Assembly: GCF_023238205.1 (NCBI RefSeq)
Contig: NZ_CP096659.1
Coordinates: 2,931,626-2,995,625, forward strand
DNA: 64,000 nucleotides
Origin: Halorussus limi
Lineage (GTDB): Archaea > Halobacteriota > Halobacteria > Halobacteriales > Haladaptataceae
Direction of reading: 5' to 3'
Of the stretch, positions 1 through 8,599 are shown piece after piece. The notes under the pieces were generated by a model, which was not told the origin of the DNA, did not search any database, and saw only the letters and a list, made by a program, of their open reading frames with translations. Made by a program: the position numbers and the translations under genes. How positions within the stretch are numbered: the stretch's first letter is position 1; each line of letters begins with the position of its first letter.

Positions 1-1
1 C

Positions 2-313
2 GCGACGGTCGAGAACCGTGGGTCGAAGTCCGGCCAGCGGGGTATCGCGCTGAGACTGTTCGGCGAGGCGGTGGCCGACGAGCGCGTGAACGTCTCCGCG
101 GGCGGGACCGAGCAGGTGACGTTCGTCCGGCGAATCGACGCGGCCGGCAACTACACCGCCGAGGTGGGCAACGAGACGGCCGCCGTGTCGGTCCGGAGCG
201 AAGGCGGGAACGACGACCCGGCGAGTCCGGCCGTTCCGATTCCCGGATTCGGCGTCGGGGTCGCGGTCGCGGCGTTGCTCGCGGCGCTGGCCGTCCTCCG
301 GAAGCGCGAGTGA
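2..313 (+). CDS. PGF-CTERM surface protein, C-terminal end (partial)
   Basis: This is the 3' end of a gene that begins before the window; the frame is open from base 2. The visible part is a beta-rich, CARDB-like segment ending in a short Asn/Asp/Pro-rich linker. A PGF motif, a hydrophobic membrane span and a basic tail (RKRE) follow. That tripartite tail is the PGF-CTERM signal, which archaeosortase A processes for lipid anchoring of haloarchaeal surface proteins. The protein is therefore expected to be exported and anchored at the cell surface. What its ectodomain binds cannot be said from this fragment. Confidence 0.8.
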   Translation, partial: ATVENRGSKSGQRGIALRLFGEAVADERVNVSAGGTEQVTFVRRIDAAGNYTAEVGNETAAVSVRSEGGNDDPASPAVPIPGFGVGVAVAALLAALAVLRKRE

Positions 314-381
314 GGACGAACCGCTCGGTCTCGCTTCTAGGCGCGTTTCCCGCTCCCCGTCGAATCCGTCTCGACCGGGCG

Positions 382-1083
382 TTACTCGGCGTACTCCGGG
401 CGCTCCTCGTACTCGATGGGGTCGCGGACGCCGATGTTCTGGAACGCCTCCAGTCGGAACGCGCAGGCGTCGCAGGTCCCGCAGGCCGGGGCCTCCGCGC
501 GGTAGCAACTCCACGTGTGTTCGTAGGAAACGCCGAGTTCGGTCCCGCGCTCGGCGATGTCGGTCTTGCTCCACTCCACGAACGGCGCGCGGAGGTCGAT
601 GTCGGTGTCGTCCTTCGTTCCGGCGTCGACGACTCGCTGGAAGGCGTCGAAGAACGCCGGGCGGCAGTCCGGGTAGCCCGAGAAGTCCTCGCTGTGGGCG
701 CCGATGAAGAGGGCCTCGCACTCGTTGGCCTCGGCGTACGAGGTCGCCATCGCCAGCAGGTTGGCGTTCCGGAACGGGACGTAGGAAGTCGGCACCTCTT
801 CGCTGTCGAGGTCGGCGTCCTCGACTTCCATCTCGTCGTCGGTCAGACTCGACCCGCCGATGGCAGCGAGGTGGCCGGTCTCCACGTGGAGGAAGTCCGC
901 GGCGTCGAGTTCGTCGGCCAGCGTCCGGGCGCACTCGTACTCCTTGTCCTCGGTCTCCTGCCCGTAGGAGGTGTGGAGCAGGTAGAGGTCGTAGCCTTCG
1001 TCGGCCGCGACGTGGGCCGCGGTGGCGCTGTCCATCCCGCCGGAGGCGAGGACGACCGCGCGCTTCGGTGTACTCTCGGTCAT
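382..1083 (-). CDS. queC: QueC, 7-cyano-7-deazaguanine (preQ0) synthase
   Basis: ATP-dependent conversion of 7-carboxy-7-deazaguanine to preQ0, the precursor of archaeosine at position 15 of archaeal tRNAs. The 233-aa protein has the PP-loop SGGMDS at residues 14-19 and a C-terminal zinc site with Cys193, Cys201, Cys204 and Cys207, both typical of QueC. The ATG at 1083 is chosen because it starts 13 residues before the PP-loop; the frame stays open further upstream, but that part does not look like the family and would overlap the divergent gene at 1175. queD and queE lie about 1 kb away on the same strand, with a membrane-protein gene between them. Confidence 0.95.
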   Translation of the reverse strand: MTESTPKRAVVLASGGMDSATAAHVAADEGYDLYLLHTSYGQETEDKEYECARTLADELDAADFLHVETGHLAAIGGSSLTDDEMEVEDADLDSEEVPTSYVPFRNANLLAMATSYAEANECEALFIGAHSEDFSGYPDCRPAFFDAFQRVVDAGTKDDTDIDLRAPFVEWSKTDIAERGTELGVSYEHTWSCYRAEAPACGTCDACAFRLEAFQNIGVRDPIEYEERPEYAE

Positions 1084-1174
1084 ACTCGGATGCTCGCGTG
1101 CGAATACCAAGAGCGACACGGTTTCCAGCCGCCCCATCGACAGTAATAAAACACTTTGATTTGATAGGTCGTTT

Positions 1175-1996
1175 ATGGGTGCAACCTCTGCTCTCTCGAC
1201 CACGGGGCGAACGCTCAAACGAAACACCGCGCTGTTCGCGGCGGCGTTCGTCCTCACGGTAATCAGTCTCGCTCCCTCCGGAGTCAACGCGTTGCTCCCG
1301 CCGGTGATGGCGGGACTGGTATCGCTGTTGCTGTCGGGGGTATCGCTGTTCGTCACGCCGTTCTTCATGGGCGGCCTGCTGTCGATGGCAGACGAGGGCC
1401 TCTCCGGGACCACGCGATTGGGAACCTTCGTCCGTGGCGGGAAGGCGAACTACGTTCGACTGCTCGGCGCGATGGTGCTGTTCGGCGTCCTGCTCACCGT
1501 CGTCGGATTCGTCGTCCTCGTCGTCGGTGCGGTGGTCGGCGCGGTCGTCTTCGGAATCAGCGCCGGCGCCGCCGGGCAGTCGCTCGCCGGGTCGGGCGTG
1601 AGCGTCGTCTTCTTGGTGCTTCTCGTACTCCTCGGCGCTCTCGCCTTCCTCCTGCCGGTGTTCGTCTTTCAGTTCTACGCCGCGGCCGTCGTCGTGTCGG
1701 ACCTCGGTATCGTGGACTCGTTCAAGCGGAGCGCCGCCGTCGTGCGCCGTAACCTCGTCTCGACGCTCGGCTACACGGTCGTCGTCACGGCGGCGGGTCT
1801 CGTCACCGGCGTCGCCTCCGCGAGCGTCTCGCTGTTCACGGGGTACGGAACGTCGGGGACGGCCGCTACCGAGGTCGGCGTCGCGGTTCTCGTTCCGATA
1901 CTTCTCGCGGTAGCGCTCGTCTCGACGGTCGTCTCGGCGTTCGGGTCGGTGTATCAGGTCGCGTTCTACGAGGACTGCCTCGACTCGCTGGCCTGA
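1175..1996 (+). CDS. Polytopic membrane protein, DUF7847-like
   Basis: A 273-aa integral membrane protein with about six hydrophobic segments rich in Val, Leu, Gly and Ala. A soluble loop with a DSFKRSAAVVRRN-type sequence precedes the last two spans. The layout resembles haloarchaeal glycerophosphoryl-diester-phosphodiesterase membrane-domain-like proteins (DUF7847), but no catalytic residues are visible. It is transcribed divergently from queC with a 91-bp gap, so the two probably share a promoter region. The function is unknown; the family name is from memory of the pattern, not a search. Confidence 0.75.
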   Translation: MGATSALSTTGRTLKRNTALFAAAFVLTVISLAPSGVNALLPPVMAGLVSLLLSGVSLFVTPFFMGGLLSMADEGLSGTTRLGTFVRGGKANYVRLLGAMVLFGVLLTVVGFVVLVVGAVVGAVVFGISAGAAGQSLAGSGVSVVFLVLLVLLGALAFLLPVFVFQFYAAAVVVSDLGIVDSFKRSAAVVRRNLVSTLGYTVVVTAAGLVTGVASASVSLFTGYGTSGTAATEVGVAVLVPILLAVALVSTVVSAFGSVYQVAFYEDCLDSLA

Positions 1997-2047
1997 ATCG
2001 GTCTCGCTCGGTTCGTCGTCTCGTCGTCCGCCGAGTCGCTCCGGTCG

Positions 2048-2863
2048 CTACGTCTCGGGCGCGTCGTTCCAGAGGTTGACGTGCAGACGCGGCGTGTACC
2101 GGAACCCGTGTTCCTGCGCCAGTTCGGCGGCGACGGGCCGGGTCTGGGCGACTCGGTCTTTCGTCGCGCCCTCGGGCATCAGGAGAACGTCGGTGTCCCG
2201 AATCTCGACCGCGGCGGCGTCCCGGATTCGGCCGAGGAGGTCGGTGATTTCGGCCGCGTCCGCGCGGTCGCTCACGACGAACTTGAGTTGGCAGTCGTAG
2301 TTCTCCGCGAGCGACGCGAGCGCGTCGAGGTCGATGCGGCGTTCCTCGTGGCGCTCCGTCCACTCGCTCGCGTCGGTCGGTCCCGCTTCGTCCGCCTCGT
2401 CGGCCCCGGGTCTGGGGTCGTTCTCGGGGGTCGGCGTGCTGGATGCCAACTTGGGGCTCACGCTGGCGAGGTCGATGGGCGCGTCCCGGTAGATGGTGCC
2501 GTTGGTCTCGACCGTGGTGTGGTAGCCTCGGGCGTCGAGTTCCTCCAAGAGCGCGACCGAGGCGTCGTGCAGGAGCGGTTCGCCGCCCGTGAGGACGACG
2601 TGGTCGGCGTCGTAGGACTCGACCTCGGCCAGAATCTCCGCGACGCTCATCGTCGCGTGGGTCGGTTCCCACGAGGTGTGATAGGAGTCGCAGAACCAAC
2701 ACCGGAGGTTACACCCCGAGGTGCGGACGAAGACGCTCGGCACGCCCGCGAGTCGGCCCTCGCCCTGTAGCGACTCGAAGAGTTCGTTGACGGGGAGCGC
2801 GTCGCCGTCGGTCTCAGATGCGGAATCCTCAGAATCCGCGTCCACGTCGCTGGTGACGGGCAT
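2048..2863 (-). CDS. queE: QueE, 7-carboxy-7-deazaguanine synthase
   Basis: Radical-SAM enzyme that converts 6-carboxy-tetrahydropterin to 7-carboxy-7-deazaguanine. The 271-aa protein carries the CxxxCxxC cluster motif at Cys51, Cys55 and Cys58, and the GGEP motif follows. A charged insert of about 40 residues (rich in Pro, Asp and Glu) sits in the middle and is probably a haloarchaeal surface loop. The ATG at 2863 begins 2 nt after the queD stop codon, so the two are co-transcribed and probably translationally coupled. A much longer open frame upstream overlaps queD and is rejected. Confidence 0.95.
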   Translation of the reverse strand: MPVTSDVDADSEDSASETDGDALPVNELFESLQGEGRLAGVPSVFVRTSGCNLRCWFCDSYHTSWEPTHATMSVAEILAEVESYDADHVVLTGGEPLLHDASVALLEELDARGYHTTVETNGTIYRDAPIDLASVSPKLASSTPTPENDPRPGADEADEAGPTDASEWTERHEERRIDLDALASLAENYDCQLKFVVSDRADAAEITDLLGRIRDAAAVEIRDTDVLLMPEGATKDRVAQTRPVAAELAQEHGFRYTPRLHVNLWNDAPET

Positions 2864-2865
2864 CG

Positions 2866-3318
2866 TCAGAACGTGGCCCCGCCGCAGAGTTCGGCGGTCT
2901 CGCTGACCTGCACCGCGACCTCCGAGACGTTGTCGGGCAACGCCTCGGCGAGGCGGCGCTCCAGCACCGCACTCATGACCTCGGCGGTCGGGGGCGCGTC
3001 CAACACGACCAGCGCGTCGCCGTCGCCCGACGCCTCGAACGCCTCCACCAGCGGGTCGCCCTCCTCCAGCAGGAATCGGTGGTCCCACTCGGAGATTATC
3101 GAGGTAATATCGCCCTTGTCCGCAACCCAGCCTTCCTCGCGCAACTCGCCGACGACTTTCACGGCGATTTCGTAGTTGTGGCCGTGAGGACGACTGCACT
3201 TCCCGTCGTGATGTTGGATGCGATGTCCGCTGGAGATGCGGATAGGTCGGTCGCGCCCGACGTAGAGCGTGCGCCGACTCGACTCCGCGGAGGAGGATTC
3301 GAGTGTTCGTTCAGCCAT
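2866..3318 (-). CDS. queD: QueD, 6-carboxy-5,6,7,8-tetrahydropterin synthase
   Basis: Zinc enzyme of the PTPS/QueD family that turns dihydroneopterin triphosphate into 6-carboxy-tetrahydropterin, the second step toward preQ0 and archaeosine. The 150-aa protein shows the zinc ligands His32, His45 and His47 and the catalytic Cys41. It is the first gene of the queD-queE pair. A TATA-like TTAAG about 27 bp upstream of the ATG suggests a leaderless transcript, as is common in haloarchaea. Confidence 0.94.
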   Translation of the reverse strand: MAERTLESSSAESSRRTLYVGRDRPIRISSGHRIQHHDGKCSRPHGHNYEIAVKVVGELREEGWVADKGDITSIISEWDHRFLLEEGDPLVEAFEASGDGDALVVLDAPPTAEVMSAVLERRLAEALPDNVSEVAVQVSETAELCGGATF

Positions 3319-3475
3319 ATCCGAAGATTATCCGGGGCGCACTTAAGTTCACGCAAACGGCGGAGACGCGGGGCGGACTCGTGCCGCTCGGACGTCCACT
3401 GTCCTTGTCCCGTCGCCCCTGTCCCATCGCCCCTGTTCTACCGCTCGGATTCGACCGTGAGTTCGGGGACGGGAC

Positions 3476-4495
3476 TCACTGCGAACTCTGAGTCGCGGTC
3501 TCCGACAGCGAGACGGTCGTCTCCCCGGACACGCACCCCTCGACGCTGGCGGTCACGGTTCCCTCGGAAGACGCGGCGTAACCGGTGTTGACGGTCTCGG
3601 ACCACTCGACGCGACCGTTGGGGTCGACCGACTCCCTGACGATGTGGCTCTCGTCGTCGTCGGCAACGGCGGCGGTCGGCCAGTAGACCGCGGCCAGAAA
3701 CTCGCCCGCGACTCCCGTCGCGTTCTCGGCGACAAGCGACAGTTCGACCCCCGCGCCGTCGCCGACCGTCGCGTCGAACGAGCGGAGTTCGAACCGGGGC
3801 GCTCGCCGACCGAGCGCCGCCGCGGTCTCCTCGGGGAGTCGCCAGACCGCCGACGCGCCGCCGTGCCGACACCGAATCGCGGGCGAGTCGGCGGTCAGCG
3901 GCGACGGGACCTCGAAGGCGACCCACCCGACGCGGCGCTCTCCGCCGCTGTTCGCGTACGGGTCGGCGTACTTGATTTCGCCGCGTCCGCCCAGCGACGT
4001 GGTGAACGCCCCGGTCGTCCGTTTCTCGATTTCGACGGCGGGGAAGCGCTCGCCGCCGGCGACGAGGTCGAAGGCGTCGTACGAGGGCGGTCCCGCGGCG
4101 TCGAGGCCCGACCCGGTGTCGGTCTGCACGGCGGCGACGACGAACTGCGCCCCGTCCGGGGCGAGGACGCCGCTCGAACCCATGATGGAGTCGTAGGCGA
4201 CCGCCGGCCGAGCGACCGGGTTCGCCACGCCGACTCGGGCGTCGGCGACCGACTTCACCGCCGACTCGGGGAGGGCGGAGGACTCCGGGTCGCCGTGCGC
4301 CGTTCGCGTCTCGGTCACCTCGCCAGTCGTCCGCCCGTCGGCCGTCGGTTCGACGGTCGTCCCGGCGTCGGTCGCGGTCTCTTCGCGGTCGGGACTGCCG
4401 TCTCGGTCGCCACCGCCGAGACATCCGGTCGCTCCGACAGTCGCGAGGGCGGCGGCGCTCGCCCGGAGCAGGCGTCGTCGTTCGTGGGAGGGCAT
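3476..4495 (-). CDS. Tat-exported lipoprotein, unknown function
   Basis: A 339-aa protein with a twin-arginine signal (RRR at residues 6-8, then a hydrophobic stretch) and a lipobox ending at Cys25. It should be exported folded and anchored by a lipid on the outer face of the membrane. A Thr/Asp/Glu-rich linker of about 55 residues follows, then a beta-rich domain without recognised catalytic motifs. The start at 4495 is chosen because it places the RRR motif next to the N terminus; 24 extra upstream residues would disrupt the signal peptide. No partner is evident from the neighbours. Confidence 0.8.
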   Translation of the reverse strand: MPSHERRRLLRASAAALATVGATGCLGGGDRDGSPDREETATDAGTTVEPTADGRTTGEVTETRTAHGDPESSALPESAVKSVADARVGVANPVARPAVAYDSIMGSSGVLAPDGAQFVVAAVQTDTGSGLDAAGPPSYDAFDLVAGGERFPAVEIEKRTTGAFTTSLGGRGEIKYADPYANSGGERRVGWVAFEVPSPLTADSPAIRCRHGGASAVWRLPEETAAALGRRAPRFELRSFDATVGDGAGVELSLVAENATGVAGEFLAAVYWPTAAVADDDESHIVRESVDPNGRVEWSETVNTGYAASSEGTVTASVEGCVSGETTVSLSETATQSSQ

Positions 4496-4647
4496 ACGCG
4501 CCGATACTCGAAGCCCCGACAAGTGCTTTCTGTCGGGTCTCCGTTCGCCGCCGCTCGCTCGAAACACATCCTGATACGCTCTTGAGAAATGAGAATGTTC
4601 CTAAAGGAAACTTATACCGTTCTCTCAGATAGCTATAGGTTGTCGCG

Positions 4648-5028
4648 CTACGACTCGTCGGACTCGTCGTCCGGTCGCTCGGCCAGTCGGTCGAACCGCG
4701 ACTGGGCGGACTCGGTCCGGCGCTCGGTCGATTCAGGGTCGAACTCTGTCGAGACTACGAACCCGTTCTTCACGACCAGTTCCAGCACGGCGTCCTGCCG
4801 GCGGGCGTCGGCGGGCAGTCGCCACGCCGGAACCGTGCGCTCGGCGACGACCGACTCGCCGGATTCGAGGAGCAGGACGGCGAGTCGGTCGCCGTCGCCC
4901 GCGGGGTCGGTCGTCTCGAATCGGTCCAGTACCGCGGTGTAGCGGCCGTCGGCCAGTCCGCTCGTGTCGCTCGCGTCGTCGCCACCGTCGCCGTCGCTCG
5001 CGTCGTTCGCGTCGTTGCCGTCAGCCAT
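4648..5028 (-). CDS. DUF3006-like protein
   Basis: A 126-aa acidic protein. After an Asp-rich leader it has a compact beta domain (GRYTAVLDRFE, then AVLLLE, then a V-E-P-like region) of the DUF3006 type. It overlaps the end of the upstream ComEC-like gene by 8 nt, so the two are translationally coupled. In many prokaryotes DUF3006 proteins sit beside ComEC-type metallo-beta-lactamases, but the joint role is not established. No signal peptide is seen, so it is presumably cytosolic while its partner is exported. Confidence 0.75.
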   Translation of the reverse strand: MADGNDANDASDGDGGDDASDTSGLADGRYTAVLDRFETTDPAGDGDRLAVLLLESGESVVAERTVPAWRLPADARRQDAVLELVVKNGFVVSTEFDPESTERRTESAQSRFDRLAERPDDESDES

Positions 5029-6571
5029 CGTACTCGACCTCCAGCACGAGCGACCCGTCGGCGTCGCGGACGAAAACCGTGTCGCCCGCGTTGTTCCAGA
5101 CCGGCGCGTCGGCGTTCCAGTGGTAGTCGCCGCCGCCGTCGGTTCCCCGGCCGGTGCGGAGCGTCAGCGTCTCGCCCGGCGCGAGCGTGGTTCCGTCGGG
5201 GAAGACGTAGCGGTGGTCGGCCTCGTCGGCGACGGTCCACCCCGAGAGGTCGACGGGCCGGTCGCCCGCGTTCCGGAGGACGACGTACTCGTCGTTCAGG
5301 TTCGCGTCCTCGTCGCCGCGCGCGTCGGCGTGGACCTCGGCGACGGTGAGCGAGTCGGCGGCCGAGTCCGCGTCGGCGGATTCGGTCGTCGCAGATTCGG
5401 CCGCTGCGGATTCGGTCGCGTCGGAGTCGCCCGCTTCTGCGGTCGTCCCGCCGTCGGTCGCGACGGTCTCCGGTCCTCCATCGGCCGGTGTGCTTCCGTC
5501 GGAGGACCGGCCAGCGTCGGGACCGACCTTGAAGGATATCCGGCGTTCGAGCGGCCCGTCGCCACCGGGTTCGACGCCCGGCGCGCTCCGGAGTTCGAGC
5601 GGGTCGGTCGGGGCCGCGTACCGGGTCCGGACGACCGCGCGTTCGCCGTCGGTCTCGAAGACGACGGTGCCGTGGACGCCGGTCCAGAAGGTCGGAACCC
5701 CGCGGTCGGCGAGGCGCGCGAGGACCTCGCGGTGGGGGTGGCCGTACGGCGAGTCGAACGCGCTCTGGACGACGACCGCTCGGGGAGCGACCGCCCGGAG
5801 CATCGCCGGGCCGGTGCTGGAGTTCGACCCGTGGTGGCCCGCCGCGAGCAGGGTCGCGTTCAGCGCCCCGGCGTAGCGCTCGGTCAGGAACCGCTCGGCC
5901 GCGGCCTCGGCGTCGCCCGGCAGGAGGACGCTGGCGTTTCCGTACCCCACCCGGAGGACGAGGCTGTTCTCGTTGCGGTCGCGGTCGGCGAGATAGCCCT
6001 CCGGCGGCGCGAGGACGCGCACCGACGCGCCCGCCATCGGAATCTCGTCGCCCGCCCGCGTCCGGTAGAGCGTGACGTTGTGGCGTTCCACCGCGTCGAG
6101 GTAGTCCTCGTAGGTCCGGGTCGCCGCCGCGATGCCGGGGTCGTAGACCGCGCCGACGCCCTCGGCCTCGGTCTCGAAGTACTCGATGACCTCGGCGTGC
6201 CCGCCGACGTGGTCGGCGTCGGCGTGAGAGGTCACGAGGTAGTCGATTCTGGTGACGTTGTGAGCGCGGAGGTAGCCGAGGACGTGTTCGCCGTCGTCGT
6301 CCCAGTTGCCGGTGTCGTAGAGCAGGGTCTCGCCCTCCGGACCGACCACGAGGACGCTGCTGCCCTGTCCGACGTGGATGAAGTGGACCGAGAGCGTCCC
6401 GGCTCCGGCCGCTCGGTCGCCGGCGGGTGCGAGTCCGGCGTCGGTCGTCGCGGTCCACTCTGGCGTCTCGCCGCCCGGAGCGACGCCGCCGAGACAGCCA
6501 GCGACGGCGGCGACGACGAGGAGCGCTGCGAGGGCGTGCGCGACTTGCGGGCTACCGAAACGAGAGCGCAT
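5021..6571 (-). CDS. ComEC/Rec2-like metallo-beta-lactamase lipoprotein with lamin-tail domain
   Basis: A 516-aa protein with an N-terminal hydrophobic signal and a lipobox (AVAGC), so it is probably membrane-anchored outside the cell. The middle is a metallo-beta-lactamase domain of the ComEC C-terminal type: HVGQGSS, then the HADADHVGG metal site, a GDAE motif and AAGHHGS. A Ser/Thr/Glu/Ala-rich linker leads to a C-terminal lamin-tail (LTD) domain with NDEYVVLRN and LSGWTV. By family it may be a secreted nuclease or phosphodiesterase; the LTD domain often goes with extracellular nucleases. The ATG at 6571 is preferred over a longer frame because it gives a standard signal peptide. Confidence 0.85.
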   Translation of the reverse strand: MRSRFGSPQVAHALAALLVVAAVAGCLGGVAPGGETPEWTATTDAGLAPAGDRAAGAGTLSVHFIHVGQGSSVLVVGPEGETLLYDTGNWDDDGEHVLGYLRAHNVTRIDYLVTSHADADHVGGHAEVIEYFETEAEGVGAVYDPGIAAATRTYEDYLDAVERHNVTLYRTRAGDEIPMAGASVRVLAPPEGYLADRDRNENSLVLRVGYGNASVLLPGDAEAAAERFLTERYAGALNATLLAAGHHGSNSSTGPAMLRAVAPRAVVVQSAFDSPYGHPHREVLARLADRGVPTFWTGVHGTVVFETDGERAVVRTRYAAPTDPLELRSAPGVEPGGDGPLERRISFKVGPDAGRSSDGSTPADGGPETVATDGGTTAEAGDSDATESAAAESATTESADADSAADSLTVAEVHADARGDEDANLNDEYVVLRNAGDRPVDLSGWTVADEADHRYVFPDGTTLAPGETLTLRTGRGTDGGGDYHWNADAPVWNNAGDTVFVRDADGSLVLEVEYDG

Positions 6572-6732
6572 TGCCCTTTCGAACGGTCCGACGTGGCAAC
6601 ATTCTTTCCCACGACGGAGCGTTCGTCCGGGGAGGCGCTCGCGGGCGACCGTCGGCACTCGACCGACGGCCGCACCGGTCGCAGAAGTCGGCCGATTTCC
6701 GTGTTCTCACTTCGCGGTGACGCGTCAGTACT

Positions 6733-6939
6733 CTACGCTGTGACGTGCGTCAACGCCCCGTCGCACTCGGGACACTTCGGCGGCAAGTCACCGTCCGCCT
6801 CGACGGTGTAGTTACAGTCGTTGCACTCGCAGGCGTCACGCCGTTGCTGCGACGACCCGGGGGCGTTGGAGTGCGGATTTACTGTCGGGTGGCGGAGGCC
6901 GATCGGCGGAGCATCGCTCGCAGCCATGTTCGAAGGCAC
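6733..6939 (-). CDS. Small rubrerythrin-like zinc-ribbon protein
   Basis: A 68-aa protein whose C-terminal 35 residues form a rubredoxin-like zinc ribbon, with CNDC and CPEC knuckles. The N-terminal half is low-complexity and may be shorter, because an internal ATG four residues in is an equally good start. Such single-ribbon proteins are abundant in haloarchaea and mostly uncharacterised; they may bind zinc or iron. Confidence 0.7.
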   Translation of the reverse strand: MPSNMAASDAPPIGLRHPTVNPHSNAPGSSQQRRDACECNDCNYTVEADGDLPPKCPECDGALTHVTA

Positions 6940-7296
6940 GACGCGGACGCGTAAACATCTTCCATAGGGTTTGGCACATACCTGCGCTTCGGCGTATGAT
7001 TTCCGGTAATACGACGGGGAGAAACGCGGGTCACTAACCGTCAGCGTTCGGTCGGTGTACGAAATCCGAACTTGTAGAACGGTCGGCCTCGACCCGCCGA
7101 GTACGGTGGACGTAACGTCACCGACCCGAGGGAAACTTTCGCTACCGTTCGGCGTCGGCCAGTAATCGTAATAGTGTCCCCTGGTCTCAATCTCGAATAG
7201 ACTTCCGATACCGTGCGATTAGAGAATCTGAGAGGTTACTGCTATACCCACAACATGGATTTGTCTGCTACTCGTTACACCAACAGGACCGCTTCT

Positions 7297-8214
7297 ATGA
7301 CTAACGCCAACACAGGTCGAATCGTCATCCTCAATCCCGTGAGCGGTACTGGTGAGCATACCGAGACAGTTCGAGCACTCGCCGACGAGTACGGATATCT
7401 CGTCAAGGAAACGCAAGCAGACGGGGACGCCGTCTCGTACACCCGAGAAGCAGTTCGAAACGGTGCATCCGTGATTGCCGCAGCAGGAGGGGACGGCACC
7501 TTGAATGAGGTTCTGCAAGGTGTGGACGCCGAAGACGCCTTCGACGCCGTCACGGTCGGGGTCGTTCCGGTCGGAACGGGAAACGACTTCGCCGAAAATA
7601 TCGGTATCACGGACGCCGAATCGGCGTTCGACGCACTGGAAAGCGGAGAACGGAGACGAATCGACCTCGGCATGGCCAACGATCGAGTCTTCATTAATTC
7701 GTGTATCGGTGGACTCACGGCAGAGGCCAGCGGTGAAACGACGCCCGAACTCAAGAACCGGTACGGCGTACTCGCCTACGTACTCACGACACTCAGAACG
7801 CTCTCCTCGTTCGAGGGACTCCGTCTCGACGTTCGCGTCGGTGCCGGGGACGACGGGCCACCGGACTGGGACGGTGATGCAGTTCTCGTCATGATCGGCA
7901 ACGGACGACGGTTTCCAACCCAAGGTCGTCCACAGGCGAACATGGAAGACGGCGAGTTCGACATCACGATTATCGAAGACGAACCGACGATCGACTTGCT
8001 GGGCGACAGGGTCGTGGAACGGCTGTTGGGACAGGAGTCACCACATATTTCGCGGATGAAAGCGTCTTCCCTCACGGTTTCTGTGGGGAACGCCGAATCC
8101 GCGACGTTCAGCCTCGACGGAGAGATGCTCGCGACGCAGTCGTTATCGCTAACCGTCCGTCCGGGAATTCTTCAGATGCCCGTGGGTGACGCATACGAAC
8201 CCACGCCCGAGTGA
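7297..8214 (+). CDS. Diacylglycerol-kinase family lipid kinase
   Basis: A 305-aa protein of the DagK/YegS/LcB5 family. The nucleotide-binding motifs NPVSGTG (from residue 13) and GGDGTLNEV (64-72) and the VGTGNDFA stretch are all present, and the length is usual for the family. It should phosphorylate a lipid hydroxyl with ATP at the membrane face; in archaea the substrate could be an isoprenoid glycerol lipid or a sphingoid-like molecule, which the sequence does not settle. The ATG at 7297 is chosen over an upstream GTG because it begins just before the first beta strand. It stands alone next to a decayed region and the cob cluster. Confidence 0.88.
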   Translation: MTNANTGRIVILNPVSGTGEHTETVRALADEYGYLVKETQADGDAVSYTREAVRNGASVIAAAGGDGTLNEVLQGVDAEDAFDAVTVGVVPVGTGNDFAENIGITDAESAFDALESGERRRIDLGMANDRVFINSCIGGLTAEASGETTPELKNRYGVLAYVLTTLRTLSSFEGLRLDVRVGAGDDGPPDWDGDAVLVMIGNGRRFPTQGRPQANMEDGEFDITIIEDEPTIDLLGDRVVERLLGQESPHISRMKASSLTVSVGNAESATFSLDGEMLATQSLSLTVRPGILQMPVGDAYEPTPE

Positions 8215-8599
8215 GAATCAGATTGAGGGGCCTTGGACCACCGGGCGTTGATGGTGTCGCTCTCGCAGTAGGTCTCTAGTTCGGAGTGAGTGAACTCCTC
8301 CATCAATTCTTGGTGTGTTCGCCATTCAGTTGACCATTCCTGGACAGGACGCGAAGGTATTCTGAATCCGTCGAGTCGACGTGCTGGACGACGAGCGAAA
8401 ATCGCCGCGTCCTTCTACGTGAGAAACAACCGGGAAAGTGGTCTTTCACCATGCTGATTGCGAAATAGCAGTATTTTCTGACGGACGTATCGATATCTCT
8501 CCATAGTCTCCGTAGAAACCAGCCGAAGAGGACCGAATCACCGCAGGTTTCGCACTCAGCACTCCAGCGGCCGTTCTTTAGGCATTACGCTCCTCCACA
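8215..8599. other. Intergenic region with broken coding fragments
   Basis: No intact gene is visible in these 385 bp. On the minus strand two open fragments overlap in different frames. One reads ECETCGDSVLFGWFLRRLW, like a zinc-ribbon piece; the other ends WRTHQELMEEFTHSELE and then CESDTINARW. Neither has a good start, and stops interrupt both, so this is probably a decayed gene or mobile-element scar at the edge of the cobalamin cluster. Confidence 0.35.

Noticed and set aside
2048-3199. A 383-residue version of QueE
   Set aside because: The first 112 residues overlap queD in another frame and are unlike any family; the ATG at 2863 gives the normal protein.
4964-6811. A 615-residue open frame on the plus strand
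   Set aside because: It is the antisense shadow of the ComEC-like gene in GC-rich DNA; it has no domain pattern, while the minus strand has clear motifs.
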